Origin: Saprospira grandis | GTDB taxonomy: Bacteria; Bacteroidota; Bacteroidia; Chitinophagales; Saprospiraceae | Direction of reading: 5' to 3' | Assembly: GCF_027594745.1 (NCBI RefSeq) | Contig: NZ_CP110854.1 | Location: 1,054,001-1,118,000, forward strand | Length of the DNA: 64,000 nt | Part shown: one piece after another, positions 1-8,158 of the stretch | How the letters are laid out: each line of letters starts with the position of its first letter | Numbering within the stretch: position 1 is the stretch's first letter | Program-made: the position numbers and the translations under genes | Notes under the pieces: generated by a model | Seen by the model: the letters and a program-made list of their open reading frames with translations, nothing else | Databases searched by the model: none | Told to the model about the DNA's origin: nothing

Positions 1-430
1 GGGACAGCTAAAGCTTCAAAAAACAGCGCAGCCGCTTCCTAAGGAACTGCGCTATGATTGTCGGCACTATCCCGATTTGGCCCAAACCCTAATGGCCATA
101 GCAGCGGGCTTAGCTATTCCCTGCCAGCTTTTTGGTCTACAGAGTTTGCGCATCAAAGAGACCGACCGTTTGGCGGCCATGAAAAACGAGTTAGAAAAGC
201 TAGGGGCCGTAGTAGAAATTGGAGATGACTGGATGCATATTAAGTCGGGAGTAAAAAGGGCCCAAAAAAAGCCCTTAATTAGTAGTTACAAAGACCATCG
301 GATGCTCATGTCCTTGGCTCCCTTATCGCTTTTGCTTGGTCCATTAAAAATGGAGCAGCCCGAAGTTGTGGCCAAATCCTATCCCGATTTTTGGAGAGAT
401 TTGGGCCAATTGGGCTTTAAAATTGGCTAA
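1..430 (+). CDS. aroA: 3-phosphoshikimate 1-carboxyvinyltransferase (EPSP synthase), C-terminal part
   Basis: The reading frame is open from base 2 and ends at TAA 428-430, so this is the 3' third of a gene cut by the window edge. EPSP synthase transfers enolpyruvate from PEP to shikimate-3-phosphate, the sixth step of the chorismate pathway. The family's C-terminal signatures are present: a D-L-A-Q-T-L segment, then LRIKETDR, which contacts substrate phosphate, and YKDHRMLMSLAPL near the end. The final stretch ends in YPDFWRDL, as in other AroA proteins. No full start can be given. The next gene follows after 62 bp on the same strand. Confidence 0.93.
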   Translation, partial: GQLKLQKTAQPLPKELRYDCRHYPDLAQTLMAIAAGLAIPCQLFGLQSLRIKETDRLAAMKNELEKLGAVVEIGDDWMHIKSGVKRAQKKPLISSYKDHRMLMSLAPLSLLLGPLKMEQPEVVAKSYPDFWRDLGQLGFKIG

Positions 431-492
431 AAGCAGTAAGTTTTGGCCTTAAACCTCTAGTTTTGGGCCTTGTACCAAGCAGTTTATAAGAG

Positions 493-2142
493 ATGGCCAT
501 ATTTAGTCCTTATGCGGAGCTCCTCCGCAACTTGATTCCCCAACTACAGAGCAGCCTAGCGAGCTATGCCGAGGCCGAGCGGCCTATTTTGGCAGCTCTC
601 CTTGCGCAATGGGCCAGTTTTAAGGCCCTGCCCTTATTAGAAGAAGAGGAGATGCAGCTTTTGCGGGCGCAGTGGAAAAAGGGCGCGCAGTGGGGAGAAG
701 AATTTGAGCAACTCTCTAGTTCTCTACAGGCTGTACATCTGCAACTGGGTTTATTATTGGCCGAGCTACAGCCCTCTTTTGCCCAAAAGCTAGAACTACA
801 AAGCAAGGGGCCGGGGCTCAACCTTTGGCCCATGCAGCTCTCTTTTTGGGCCGAGCAGCTCCTGATTTACAAAAGAGACGGCAATGCCAAAGGCTTATCG
901 GCCTCGGGGCAACTTTTGCTGGCCTATTTGGAGCAGCCCTTAAAGCGGCTACCTATTTTTAGGCAAAAAGCCCTCTCCTATATCCTCGATAGTTTTTTGG
1001 GGCCAGCGGCTAAGCAAAGCCTACTCTTAGATTTATTTAGTGAATTGGGGCTAAAGGCCAAGCTGGCCGAAAACTACCCCTTACTATTGGGCCAACTGCT
1101 CTTCTTGCCCCTGCTTCGGGAATTATGGGACAAACAATACGACAGCCTAGGCAAAGAGCAGATAGATGATTGGGAAGAAAGCCAATTGATTTATCATCGG
1201 GAGAAAGAGCGGCCCCTCAACCAGCTCTACTATGGGCCTTCTGCTTGTGGAAAAACCCGGGCCGCTCGTTTGGAAGCCTTGAGCATTTGCGAGGGGCTGC
1301 CTTTGGTCCAAATAGAGCAGTTATCGACGGAAGAGATAGAGCAGCGTTTGGAAGAACAGCGGCAGGCGGGGCATTTGGCCATGATTGCCTTTCATCCCGC
1401 CATGAGCTATGAAGACTTTATGGAAGGGCTAAAGCCTCAGATGCAAGGCAAGCAACTTCATTATGTATTAGAGGAAGGCTTATTTAAGCGCTTTGCCAAA
1501 GCCGCCTTGGCCCAGCCGCTCAAGCGTTTTGTGCTTATAATTGACGAATTGAACAGGGCCGAAGTGGGGGCGGTATTTGGGGAGCTCCTTTCTTTATTGA
1601 GTGCAGAAAACCGTTTGGGAGGAAAAGCCCCCATGCGGCTAGTTCTCCCCTACTCCAAAGCGACTTTTGCCCTGCCCGACAACCTCTATATTCTGGCCAG
1701 CATGAATGAGGGCGACCGCAGTCTACAATCCTTAGATTGGGCCTTGCGGAGGCGTTTTCATGCCATAGCGGTACGGCCAGAGCCGCAACTATTGGGTGAT
1801 TGCCAAGGTGTTGATTTGGCTCGGCTACTACAGGCCCTCAACCAGCGGATTCGTTTGTATTTTTCGGCAGCGCAAGAGATTGGGCATGGCTACCTCTTAG
1901 GGATTCGGCAATTGGAGGAATTGAACCTTTGTTTTGCGCATCGGATTATTCCCTTATTGGAGAGCTACGCCTATGGCGACCTTCGTCTGTTGGGGCCTAT
2001 TTTGGGACAAGCCTTTATAGAAAGGCGGCGCTTGGGGCATTCCTTGGCCTTTTATGGAGCCGAGCAGCAGGAAGAGCAATTTAGTTATCATCTTCGGTCT
2101 TTTCCGCTTGCAGCAAGCGCCTACAAACAACTATATGAGTAG
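493..2142 (+). CDS. McrB-like AAA+ NTPase, orphan
   Basis: 549 residues. The C-terminal half is an AAA+ module of the McrB (5-methylcytosine restriction GTPase) type. The Walker A is GPSACGKT near residue 250, the Walker B is LIIDELNRAE near residue 350, and the sensor region contains LASMNEGDRSLQSLDWALRRRF-like sequence near residue 405, including the M-N-x-x-D-R signature typical of McrB-family motors. The first 240 residues are Leu/Glu-rich, probably helical, and resemble no domain I know. No McrC nuclease partner or DNA-recognition domain gene lies next to it: upstream is aroA, and downstream is a terminator and a convergent gene. It could be a solitary AAA+ motor rather than a restriction subunit. 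Start chosen at the first ATG, with no SD sequence. Confidence 0.75.
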   Translation: MAIFSPYAELLRNLIPQLQSSLASYAEAERPILAALLAQWASFKALPLLEEEEMQLLRAQWKKGAQWGEEFEQLSSSLQAVHLQLGLLLAELQPSFAQKLELQSKGPGLNLWPMQLSFWAEQLLIYKRDGNAKGLSASGQLLLAYLEQPLKRLPIFRQKALSYILDSFLGPAAKQSLLLDLFSELGLKAKLAENYPLLLGQLLFLPLLRELWDKQYDSLGKEQIDDWEESQLIYHREKERPLNQLYYGPSACGKTRAARLEALSICEGLPLVQIEQLSTEEIEQRLEEQRQAGHLAMIAFHPAMSYEDFMEGLKPQMQGKQLHYVLEEGLFKRFAKAALAQPLKRFVLIIDELNRAEVGAVFGELLSLLSAENRLGGKAPMRLVLPYSKATFALPDNLYILASMNEGDRSLQSLDWALRRRFHAIAVRPEPQLLGDCQGVDLARLLQALNQRIRLYFSAAQEIGHGYLLGIRQLEELNLCFAHRIIPLLESYAYGDLRLLGPILGQAFIERRRLGHSLAFYGAEQQEEQFSYHLRSFPLAASAYKQLYE

Positions 2143-2307
2143 GTTTTAATTGTAGGGACAAGAATGCTAAGCAAAATACCTATAGATAAACATTAGGTTT
2201 TATTCGCTATAAAAACCAAAGGAGCTATCTTAAATTTGAACTATGACCAAAGTAAATTTGGTTTTCATAGTGATAGTTTTTAGGGTTTAAGCTCTATGAT
2301 AAGAGCT

Positions 2308-2343
2308 AAAGCATCAAGCTTGGGGGAGTTTGATGCTTTTTTT
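2308..2343 (+). terminator. Rho-independent terminator after the McrB-like gene
   Basis: A 10-bp stem (AAAGCATCAA at 2308-2317 with its complement at 2330-2339) is followed by a run of seven T. The preceding stretch 2143-2307 has no ORF but holds a weaker inverted repeat near 2240-2272 (CTATGA-CCAAA against TTTGG...TCATAG). Confidence 0.75.
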
Positions 2344-2385
2344 ATGCCCCTAGGCCAAGGCTCATTAAAGGCCCGAAGGGCCTTT

Positions 2386-2500
2386 GGCCTAGCGATGTGC
2401 AGGGGTGGCCGAAGGCCAGACCGAAGCGCGCAGCGCTGAAGGGCCGAGCAGACCTGCGAGCCCCGAAACGTAGCGCCTGCCGCAGGCAGGAGGCCCCAAA
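2386..2500 (+). repeat. Cloverleaf-like interspersed element, copy 1
   Basis: Outer stem GGCCT (2386) with AGGCC (2491). Inside are hairpins TGGCC-GAA-GGCCA, AGCGC-GCA-GCGCT and CCTGCC-GCA-GGCAGG around the core GGGCCGAGCAGACC. It sits between convergent genes. An ORF runs through it but is an artefact of the GC-rich repeat. Confidence 0.85.
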
Positions 2501-2551
2501 AAACAAAAAAGCCCCTACTTCATCAGTAGAGGCTATATTATTTAGTGTTGT

Positions 2552-4354
2552 TTACTTCAGTTGGAAATCGGTCACCCGATAGCCTGGGCGGAGGGGGGAA
2601 GTTTCGATATCGGCGAAACGTTTGTGGATAGCGAAGCAGCTACTGGGCACACAGAGGAAGAGATAGGGTTGTTCTTCATGGATAATGGCTTGGGCGCGGA
2701 AATAGAGCTCCTTACGTTTTTGGGGATCGAGCGTAATGCGGATACTATCGATAATGCGGTCACATTCTTCATTTCGGAAGCCGATGCGGTTGCTGCCGCC
2801 ATTTCGGTCTGAGGAAGAGTGCCAAGCCTGCTTAAGCTCGTCGAGATTGGGGCCTTGGGCCCAGGCCGAGCAGATGAGTTCGAACTCTCGGTTTTGGATA
2901 TCCTTGACAAAGACGGGAAAATCGGCACTTTTGATTTTGATTTCGATACCTAGGGCTCGGGCTTCTCCTTGGAGGAGCAGTCCAATATTTTTGCGGATAT
3001 CGTTGCCTTGATTATACTTAAACTCAAGGCTTAGCTTTTCTAGTTTTCCGTTGATGCGTTTATCTAGAATTCCGTCATTATCGGAATCGGTCCAGCCGGC
3101 TTCTGTCAAGAGTTCTTTAGCTCTTTCTGGGTCATAGCTAAAGGGTTTAATCTGGTCATTATAGTGCTCCTTTTGGGGGTTGATCGGGCCGACGGTTTCG
3201 GTGGCTAGGCCTTCAAAGAGGACATCAATAATTTCTTGGCGGTTAATGATATGGGAGAGCGCTTGGCGGAGTTTTTTATCTTTTAGCTTAGGGTTGCGCA
3301 GATTGATTCCGATATAATAGTAGCCAAAAACGGGGGGCGAAGAGAGCTCAAAAAGATTTTGGAACTCTTGATCTTCTTTTAGGGCCTTAAACTTGACGGG
3401 TTTGATATTGTGTAGGACATCAATTTCCTCATTTCGGGCCACGGTAATAGCGGTACTGGGGTCATTGACCACTTTGTGAATAATTTTTGTGGGATAAGCG
3501 ACTAGCATGGGGTTTTTGGCCTCATTACCCCACCAATTTTCTTTGCGTTCGAGGATAATATGTTGGCCGTTGCTCCATTCTACAAAGCGGTAAGGGCCAG
3601 ATCCGACCACTGTTTCCTTACTAAACTTGGGGCTATTAAAATTTTGGGCAAATCGTTCGAGGTTTGCATTTTTGTTGGCGGCTTCATAATCCATCTGGTT
3701 GAGTTCGGCCAGGCTTACCTTTTTCATTAGGCCTTCGGGGTCATAGACATACTCGGGCATAATGTGCATATCGCCGGCAGATTCTTCGGCGATAAAGTAG
3801 CGTTGTTTAGAGAAGATAGTAAATTCTCTTTCGTTATTGGGGGAAATATAGATCGAGTCGATAAACTCATAATAGGGGCGTCGGCTACCCGATTCTACTA
3901 GGGGGTTTTTGATTGCTTTGATGGTAAAGAGATAATCATAGGCCGTAACGGCTTGGCCGTTATCCCATTTGGCGTCGGGTCTAATCTCGAAGTGTAGCGA
4001 CATACCGCCGGCATAGGGGCCTTCTTCTAGTTCTCTGACATCGGGCATTTTGAGGGCGAGTTGGGGCACTAATTTGAGATCTTCGGGGTGAAACTCCAAC
4101 AAGCGAGAGAATATGTTGTTCTGAATATAAGTAGCTGCGGCCCCTTGAGAGGTTACAGGATTTAAGCCATCGGGGTCATCTAGTTCCCAGACCGTTACGG
4201 AAGGATCCTTCATTTTATTGCTACTTTGGCTTTCCTTTACTTCCTGATCGGCTTCTCCGTTTGTTTCGGGAGAGGAAGGCTGGCAACTGCCAAAACATAA
4301 ACTTAGCCCGAGCAGGCCTAAGATTGTTTTTTTTCTGATATTCATATTGGTCAT
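2552..4354 (-). CDS. ABC transporter substrate-binding lipoprotein, peptide/nickel family (SBP_bac_5)
   Basis: 600 residues. The N-terminus has a hydrophobic signal ending in the lipobox S-L-C-F-G-S-C (Cys near residue 24), so the mature protein should be lipid-anchored in the periplasm. The rest has the layout of DppA/OppA-type binding proteins, with an N-terminal region containing DPDGLNPVTSQG, the segment FEIRPDAKWDNGQAVTAYDY typical of the family, and a C-terminal lobe with IINRQEIIDVLFEGLA. Permease and ATPase genes are not adjacent, so the protein may serve a transporter encoded elsewhere. A second possible start is the ATG at 4345, which would give a shorter and more typical signal peptide. 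It is divergent from the epimerase gene with only 60 bp between the two starts. Confidence 0.9.
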   Translation of the reverse strand: MTNMNIRKKTILGLLGLSLCFGSCQPSSPETNGEADQEVKESQSSNKMKDPSVTVWELDDPDGLNPVTSQGAAATYIQNNIFSRLLEFHPEDLKLVPQLALKMPDVRELEEGPYAGGMSLHFEIRPDAKWDNGQAVTAYDYLFTIKAIKNPLVESGSRRPYYEFIDSIYISPNNEREFTIFSKQRYFIAEESAGDMHIMPEYVYDPEGLMKKVSLAELNQMDYEAANKNANLERFAQNFNSPKFSKETVVGSGPYRFVEWSNGQHIILERKENWWGNEAKNPMLVAYPTKIIHKVVNDPSTAITVARNEEIDVLHNIKPVKFKALKEDQEFQNLFELSSPPVFGYYYIGINLRNPKLKDKKLRQALSHIINRQEIIDVLFEGLATETVGPINPQKEHYNDQIKPFSYDPERAKELLTEAGWTDSDNDGILDKRINGKLEKLSLEFKYNQGNDIRKNIGLLLQGEARALGIEIKIKSADFPVFVKDIQNREFELICSAWAQGPNLDELKQAWHSSSDRNGGSNRIGFRNEECDRIIDSIRITLDPQKRKELYFRAQAIIHEEQPYLFLCVPSSCFAIHKRFADIETSPLRPGYRVTDFQLK

Positions 4355-4414
4355 TATAGTTGTGTAAATTGAAGAAAATTGTTTGTTAACGGGGCGCTTA
4401 AAGATATAAAAATA

Positions 4415-5338
4415 ATGAGTAGAATTTTAATAACGGGAGGCAGCGGTCTCATTGGTCAAGAACTTTGTAAGCTCCTACATCAGCAGGGCTTTGAGCCAAT
4501 TTTGCTCAGTCGGAATCCGACTAAAATCACGCAATGGACGGCCTTTGAGTGGGATTTGGATCGGGGCTGGGTAGATCCTCAGCTTTTTGATCAGCCGATT
4601 GACTACCTCATTCATTTGGCGGGGGCGGGCATTGCTGATGCGAGATGGAGTGATCAGCGAAAGCAATTGATCATTGACAGTCGGAGCCAAAGCCTAAAGA
4701 TATTGGCCCAAGCCTTTAGGGAGGCTAGGCAAGAGCTCAAAGCCTTTATTTCGGCTTCGGCGGTAGGGATTTATGGAGATCGGGGGAATGAGGTCTTATC
4801 GGAAGAGTCGGCCATTCATAAAGAGCGAAAAGACGACTTTTTGGTGCGGAGTTGTATTGCTTGGGAAGATGCCGCCAAGGCATTTGAGGGATTAACAGCT
4901 CGGATCAGTCATCTTCGGATAGGCATTGTGCTTTCGACTCGGGGGGGCGCATTGGCCAAAATGCTCCCTTCTTATCAGTTTCATTTGGGCGCTTATTTTG
5001 GCGATGGCGAGCAATACTACCCTTGGGTACATATCAGCGATCTTTGTCGGATGTTCTTGTTCCTCATTCAGCAGGGAAAGGCTGGCGTTTATAATGGGGT
5101 GGGGCCAGATCCCGTACAAAATAAGACAATGGCGCATATTTTAGCTAAGGCAACTGGAAAAAAATCCTTGATTCTGCCTGCTCCTCGCTTTGCGCTGCGT
5201 TTGGCCATGGGGGAAATGGCCAATGTGGTCCTTTATTCGGCCAGGGTGCTTCCTAAGCGGCTAGAAGAAGAAGGCTTTAAGCATCGGTACCGAGATTTGC
5301 AAGCGGCCTTAGTAGAGCTGATAGAAAACAAGCGTTAA
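4415..5338 (+). CDS. TIGR01777 family NAD(P)-dependent epimerase (YfcH-like)
   Basis: 307 residues from ATG 4415. An upstream in-frame start at 4379 would add 12 residues ahead of the first beta strand and is less likely. The Rossmann motif ITGGSGLIG begins at residue 5, as in atypical extended SDRs. Other family marks are HLAGAGIADARW, SASAVGIYGDRG and the C-terminal stretch with GEMANVVLYSARVLPKRLEEEGFKHRY, which is characteristic of TIGR01777/DUF1731. The biochemical substrate of this widespread family is not established. It is followed by a bidirectional terminator and a convergent gene. Confidence 0.9.
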   Translation: MSRILITGGSGLIGQELCKLLHQQGFEPILLSRNPTKITQWTAFEWDLDRGWVDPQLFDQPIDYLIHLAGAGIADARWSDQRKQLIIDSRSQSLKILAQAFREARQELKAFISASAVGIYGDRGNEVLSEESAIHKERKDDFLVRSCIAWEDAAKAFEGLTARISHLRIGIVLSTRGGALAKMLPSYQFHLGAYFGDGEQYYPWVHISDLCRMFLFLIQQGKAGVYNGVGPDPVQNKTMAHILAKATGKKSLILPAPRFALRLAMGEMANVVLYSARVLPKRLEEEGFKHRYRDLQAALVELIENKR

Positions 5339-5344
5339 ACAAAA

Positions 5345-5376
5345 AGCGAGCTGTCGATAAATCGACAGCTCGCTTT
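5345..5376. terminator. Bidirectional terminator between convergent genes
   Basis: A perfect 14-bp inverted repeat (AGCGAGCTGTCGAT at 5345-5358, complement at 5361-5374) with a 2-base loop. It has A-rich flank on the left and T-rich flank on the right, so it can serve both the epimerase gene and the gene on the opposite strand. Confidence 0.8.
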
Positions 5377-5396
5377 GCTTTTGGTCCTTGGCCCAT

Positions 5397-6833
5397 TTAC
5401 TTACGCACCTGACTGGCGTCAATGGGTAAATCTGGAGAGTAGACCATAATATCGTTGCATACTCCAGAAGACAAACGCTGGGCAAAACCATTGTACTTAT
5501 TGCCCTTAAAGAGCTTATGGATACGTACATAAGTTGCTCCTGGGTTGGCGCTTTTCCCTTTGGGGTCTAGCTTGAAGGTAAAGGTTTTATCCCAGAGCTT
5601 ACGCTCTTTTCTAGGGAGGTCGGCATAGTTATCTGGCTTAAACTTAAGGGTCACCACATATTCCTTATAGCCAAATAGGCTTTCCACTTCGGTGGGGCCT
5701 TCTTCTACAGAGATGACCTTGATTGTGCCCGAGATTTTCTCTTCATAGACACAGCTTTCTCTACGGATTTCGTTGGTTACCTGCTCTCGAATAGCGGCCT
5801 TACGGGCCTCTAGGGCTGCTTTTTCTGCGGCCAATTTCTCGGCTAGTTCATCTCGCAGTTCTTCTTCTTTGGCCTTAATTTCCTTACGGCGTTGCTCTTC
5901 TAATCTCTTGCGTTCTTTGGCGGCCTGTTTTTCGCGCTTAATAGCGTTTTTCTGGTCCAATTCGGCTTGTTTGGCGGCTTCAGCCTTGGCTTTGGCGCGC
6001 TCTTCTTTTTCAATTTGCGCCCGCAAAGCGTCTAGATCCATTTCGTCGGGGCTTTTTGCAATGCCCTCCTTTTCGCGGAGTTCGGCCTCTACTTTTTTGC
6101 GCAATTCTTCTTCAGAAGGCAAATTCAGGTCTACTTCAGGCTCTTCCTCTTTGGGATCCTCTTCCTCTTTGGGATCCTCTTCTTTTGGTCCTTCTTCCTC
6201 TTTGGGCTGTTCTTCTGGAGCAGTTTCTGGGGGACGGTTTCCGCTGGCCTGAGTGGCTGCTTCTTCGGCCATAGCAATGCCCTTGGCTTCATTTACTTCC
6301 TTCTCTTTTTTATAGAGTTTTTCGGCAGCAATTTGAATTTTATAGGCCTTGATGCTATCCTGTGCCTCAAACAAATCATTAGGGATCCCCATTGACTTAT
6401 AGGTATATTGTTCACGGCAGGTTTTATCATCGGTCTGCAAAAATTCCATGGCAAATTTTTGGCCCTTATGCACATAATAGTGCTTAAGGTATTTAGGGCC
6501 AACAGGCAGGCGGTCATAGCCACTTCGCAAGAAAAAGTCAAAGCTATTCTCGCCAAAATCAGCCATTAGTTGCTGCCCTTTTTCCATGGGCGTAAATTTA
6601 AATTTCACGCTGTATTCATCATAGCCCAAAGCACTTTCTGACTTGCTCCGCGTCTTTTCTACTTCCGTAATTTCCGCCAAGCCTTTTAGCACTTCATACT
6701 CGCAACCTTGCACGGTCCGAACTTCATTATTGTTTCTATAGCTCGCTTTTTTTGCCGACTGCGCCCAAAGTCCAGAGGTCTGAACAAGCAAGAGCAGCAA
6801 AAAACTGGCTATCCATAAGGGTGATTTTCTCAT
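5397..6833 (-). CDS. Secreted protein with two related end domains joined by a charged coiled coil
   Basis: 478 residues. I do not recognise a named family. A cleavable signal peptide ends near A-x-A in SGLWAQSAKK, so the protein is exported. Residues about 40-165 and 365-470 look like two copies of one domain. Both contain a strand with GYDEYSVKFKF or GYKEYVVTLKF, followed later by a Y-x-x-V/I-H-K-x-x-K-G-x-K/N-Y/F motif. Between them lies an acidic PKEEE-repeat segment (about 205-235) and then about 130 residues of K/E/A/R-rich sequence predicted to form a long helix or coiled coil. A spacer between two surface domains is a reasonable inference. The long Ser-rich ORF on the opposite strand is a shadow of this charged region. 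Confidence 0.75.
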   Translation of the reverse strand: MRKSPLWIASFLLLLLVQTSGLWAQSAKKASYRNNNEVRTVQGCEYEVLKGLAEITEVEKTRSKSESALGYDEYSVKFKFTPMEKGQQLMADFGENSFDFFLRSGYDRLPVGPKYLKHYYVHKGQKFAMEFLQTDDKTCREQYTYKSMGIPNDLFEAQDSIKAYKIQIAAEKLYKKEKEVNEAKGIAMAEEAATQASGNRPPETAPEEQPKEEEGPKEEDPKEEEDPKEEEPEVDLNLPSEEELRKKVEAELREKEGIAKSPDEMDLDALRAQIEKEERAKAKAEAAKQAELDQKNAIKREKQAAKERKRLEEQRRKEIKAKEEELRDELAEKLAAEKAALEARKAAIREQVTNEIRRESCVYEEKISGTIKVISVEEGPTEVESLFGYKEYVVTLKFKPDNYADLPRKERKLWDKTFTFKLDPKGKSANPGATYVRIHKLFKGNKYNGFAQRLSSGVCNDIMVYSPDLPIDASQVRK

Positions 6834-6992
6834 ACCAATACATTTTATTATCCAAGTGAATCTAAACTAAAGATGCGCTAAACTTCTTCTATAAGAACAG
6901 GATGCACCACTTTTCTTTTTGGTTGTTATCTGATCCCAAAATTACTAATTTGTAAGCATTTTATCGGCTTCAGTTATTTTTTTTGTTTTTTT

Positions 6993-7125
6993 GGGGCCTC
7001 CGCTGCGGCTTCGCCTTGCGGCGCTATGTTTCGGGGCTCGCAGGTCTGCTCGGCCCTGCGCCAAATTCGCTACGCTCATTTGGCTGGGTCTGCGGCTTCG
7101 CCGCCCCCCTCCACATCGCTAGGCC
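6993..7125 (-). repeat. Cloverleaf-like interspersed element, copy 2
   Basis: Reverse orientation. The outer stem is GGCCT (6995-6999) with AGGCC (7121-7125). The variable hairpin after the core is CCAAAT...ATTTGG, and the next hairpin is GCGGC-TTC-GCCGC rather than TGGCC-GGCCA. It lies in the 341-bp gap between divergent genes. The rest of that gap (6834-6992) is AT-rich and probably carries the promoters. Confidence 0.85.
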
Positions 7126-7174
7126 AATTGGTCCCGCCCTACCCTATCTTTTTTAGCTAAAATCTTCTCCGATC

Positions 7175-7942
7175 ATGTCTACTACGCCCAATTTACTTGC
7201 CGTTAGCGAATACTTTTACAGCCTTCAGGGAGAGGGCCAAACGATGGGAGTGCCAGCCATTTTTCTCCGCCTCTCGGGCTGCAACCTCATTTGTGGGGGC
7301 AAAGGGGCCGAAAAAGACGGCCAACTGCATGATGGCGCTAGCTGGATTTGCGACACGATGGAGGTCTGGATGAAGGGCGAAAGCCTTCCCTTTGCCCAAT
7401 TGCTGCAGCGCCTAGACGATGAGTTGCAATTTAGCCAGCGCCTAGCCCAGGGGGTGCATTTGGTCATTACGGGAGGAGAACCGCTCTTGCAAGATAAGCG
7501 CATTGCGGCCTTTTTGGCCTTTGTAGAAGCAGAGCGGCAAGGACTTCGTCCTATTATTGAGGTAGAAACCAATGGTTGTTTTCTGCCCTCTGCTCCCCTA
7601 TTAGAAAGGGTCAGTTACTGGAATTGTTCCCCAAAACTCCAAAACTCGGGCATGCCAGCCAAAAAACGCATTGTTCCTAAGGCCCTAAAGGGCTTGGCCC
7701 AAGAATCTGGAACCATCTTTAAGTTTGTGATCGCTCAAGCTAGTGACTTTGAAGAAATACAAAGCGATTTCTTAGACAAAGGCCTCCTCAAAAAGGAGCA
7801 ATTGGTCCTTATGCCCGCTGCCGATAGCCTAGCCGCCTTGCTCGAACGCAATAAAATGGTGGCCGAAATTTGTATTCGGGAGCAAATTAGAATGTGTAGC
7901 CGCCTACATGTAGAAATTTGGGACCAACTAACAGGCGTTTAA
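7175..7942 (+). CDS. queE: 7-carboxy-7-deazaguanine synthase, radical SAM
   Basis: 255 residues. QueE converts 6-carboxytetrahydropterin to 7-carboxy-7-deazaguanine in queuosine (7-deazapurine) synthesis. Visible marks are EYFYSLQGEGQTMGVPAIFLRLSGCN at the N-terminus, the [4Fe-4S] cysteines, ITGGEPLLQ (SAM-binding GGE motif) and EVETNG. The cysteine spacing is C-x3-C-x18-C, with an 18-residue insertion GGKGAEKDGQLHDGASWI before the last Cys and CDT; the common short form is C-x3-C-x2-C. I believe this longer loop occurs in other Bacteroidota homologues. No other queuosine gene is in the window. Confidence 0.9.
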   Translation: MSTTPNLLAVSEYFYSLQGEGQTMGVPAIFLRLSGCNLICGGKGAEKDGQLHDGASWICDTMEVWMKGESLPFAQLLQRLDDELQFSQRLAQGVHLVITGGEPLLQDKRIAAFLAFVEAERQGLRPIIEVETNGCFLPSAPLLERVSYWNCSPKLQNSGMPAKKRIVPKALKGLAQESGTIFKFVIAQASDFEEIQSDFLDKGLLKKEQLVLMPAADSLAALLERNKMVAEICIREQIRMCSRLHVEIWDQLTGV

Positions 7943-7989
7943 AAAAAAATTGGCCCAAGGCGGGTCGGCCCTTTGGCCGAAGGCCAAAC

Positions 7990-8111
7990 GGCCTAGCGAT
8001 GCGGCGGGGTGGCCGTCAGGCCAGACCAAGGAGCCGAAGGCGACGCAGGGCCGAGCAGACCTGCGAGCCCCAAAGCGTAGCGCCGCAAGGCGAAGCCGCA
8101 GCGGAGGCCCC
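7990..8111 (+). repeat. Cloverleaf-like interspersed element, copy 3
   Basis: The outer stem is GGCCT (7990) with AGGCC (8105). Hairpins are TGGCC-GTCA-GGCCA, GCC-GAA-GGC and a GC-rich third one. A short inverted repeat GGCCGAAGGCC lies just outside at 7975-7985. It lies between the convergent queE and PASTA genes. ORFs on both strands here are spurious. Confidence 0.85.
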
Positions 8112-8158
8112 AAAAAAATAGCCTCCTAGTCATGATATCTAGCAGGCTATTTCGGTAA

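Noticed and set aside
5773..6252. 159-residue Ser/Arg-rich ORF on the plus strand
   Set aside because: It is antisense to the charged coiled-coil region of the secreted protein gene and has no independent start context.
7918..8121. ORFs across element copies (also at 16131-16412, 26048-26323, 33584-33805, 36809-37063, 59088-59336)
   Set aside because: GC-rich repeat copies lack stop codons in several frames. The ORFs share the same translated repeat pieces in different frames and overlap real genes or a tRNA.
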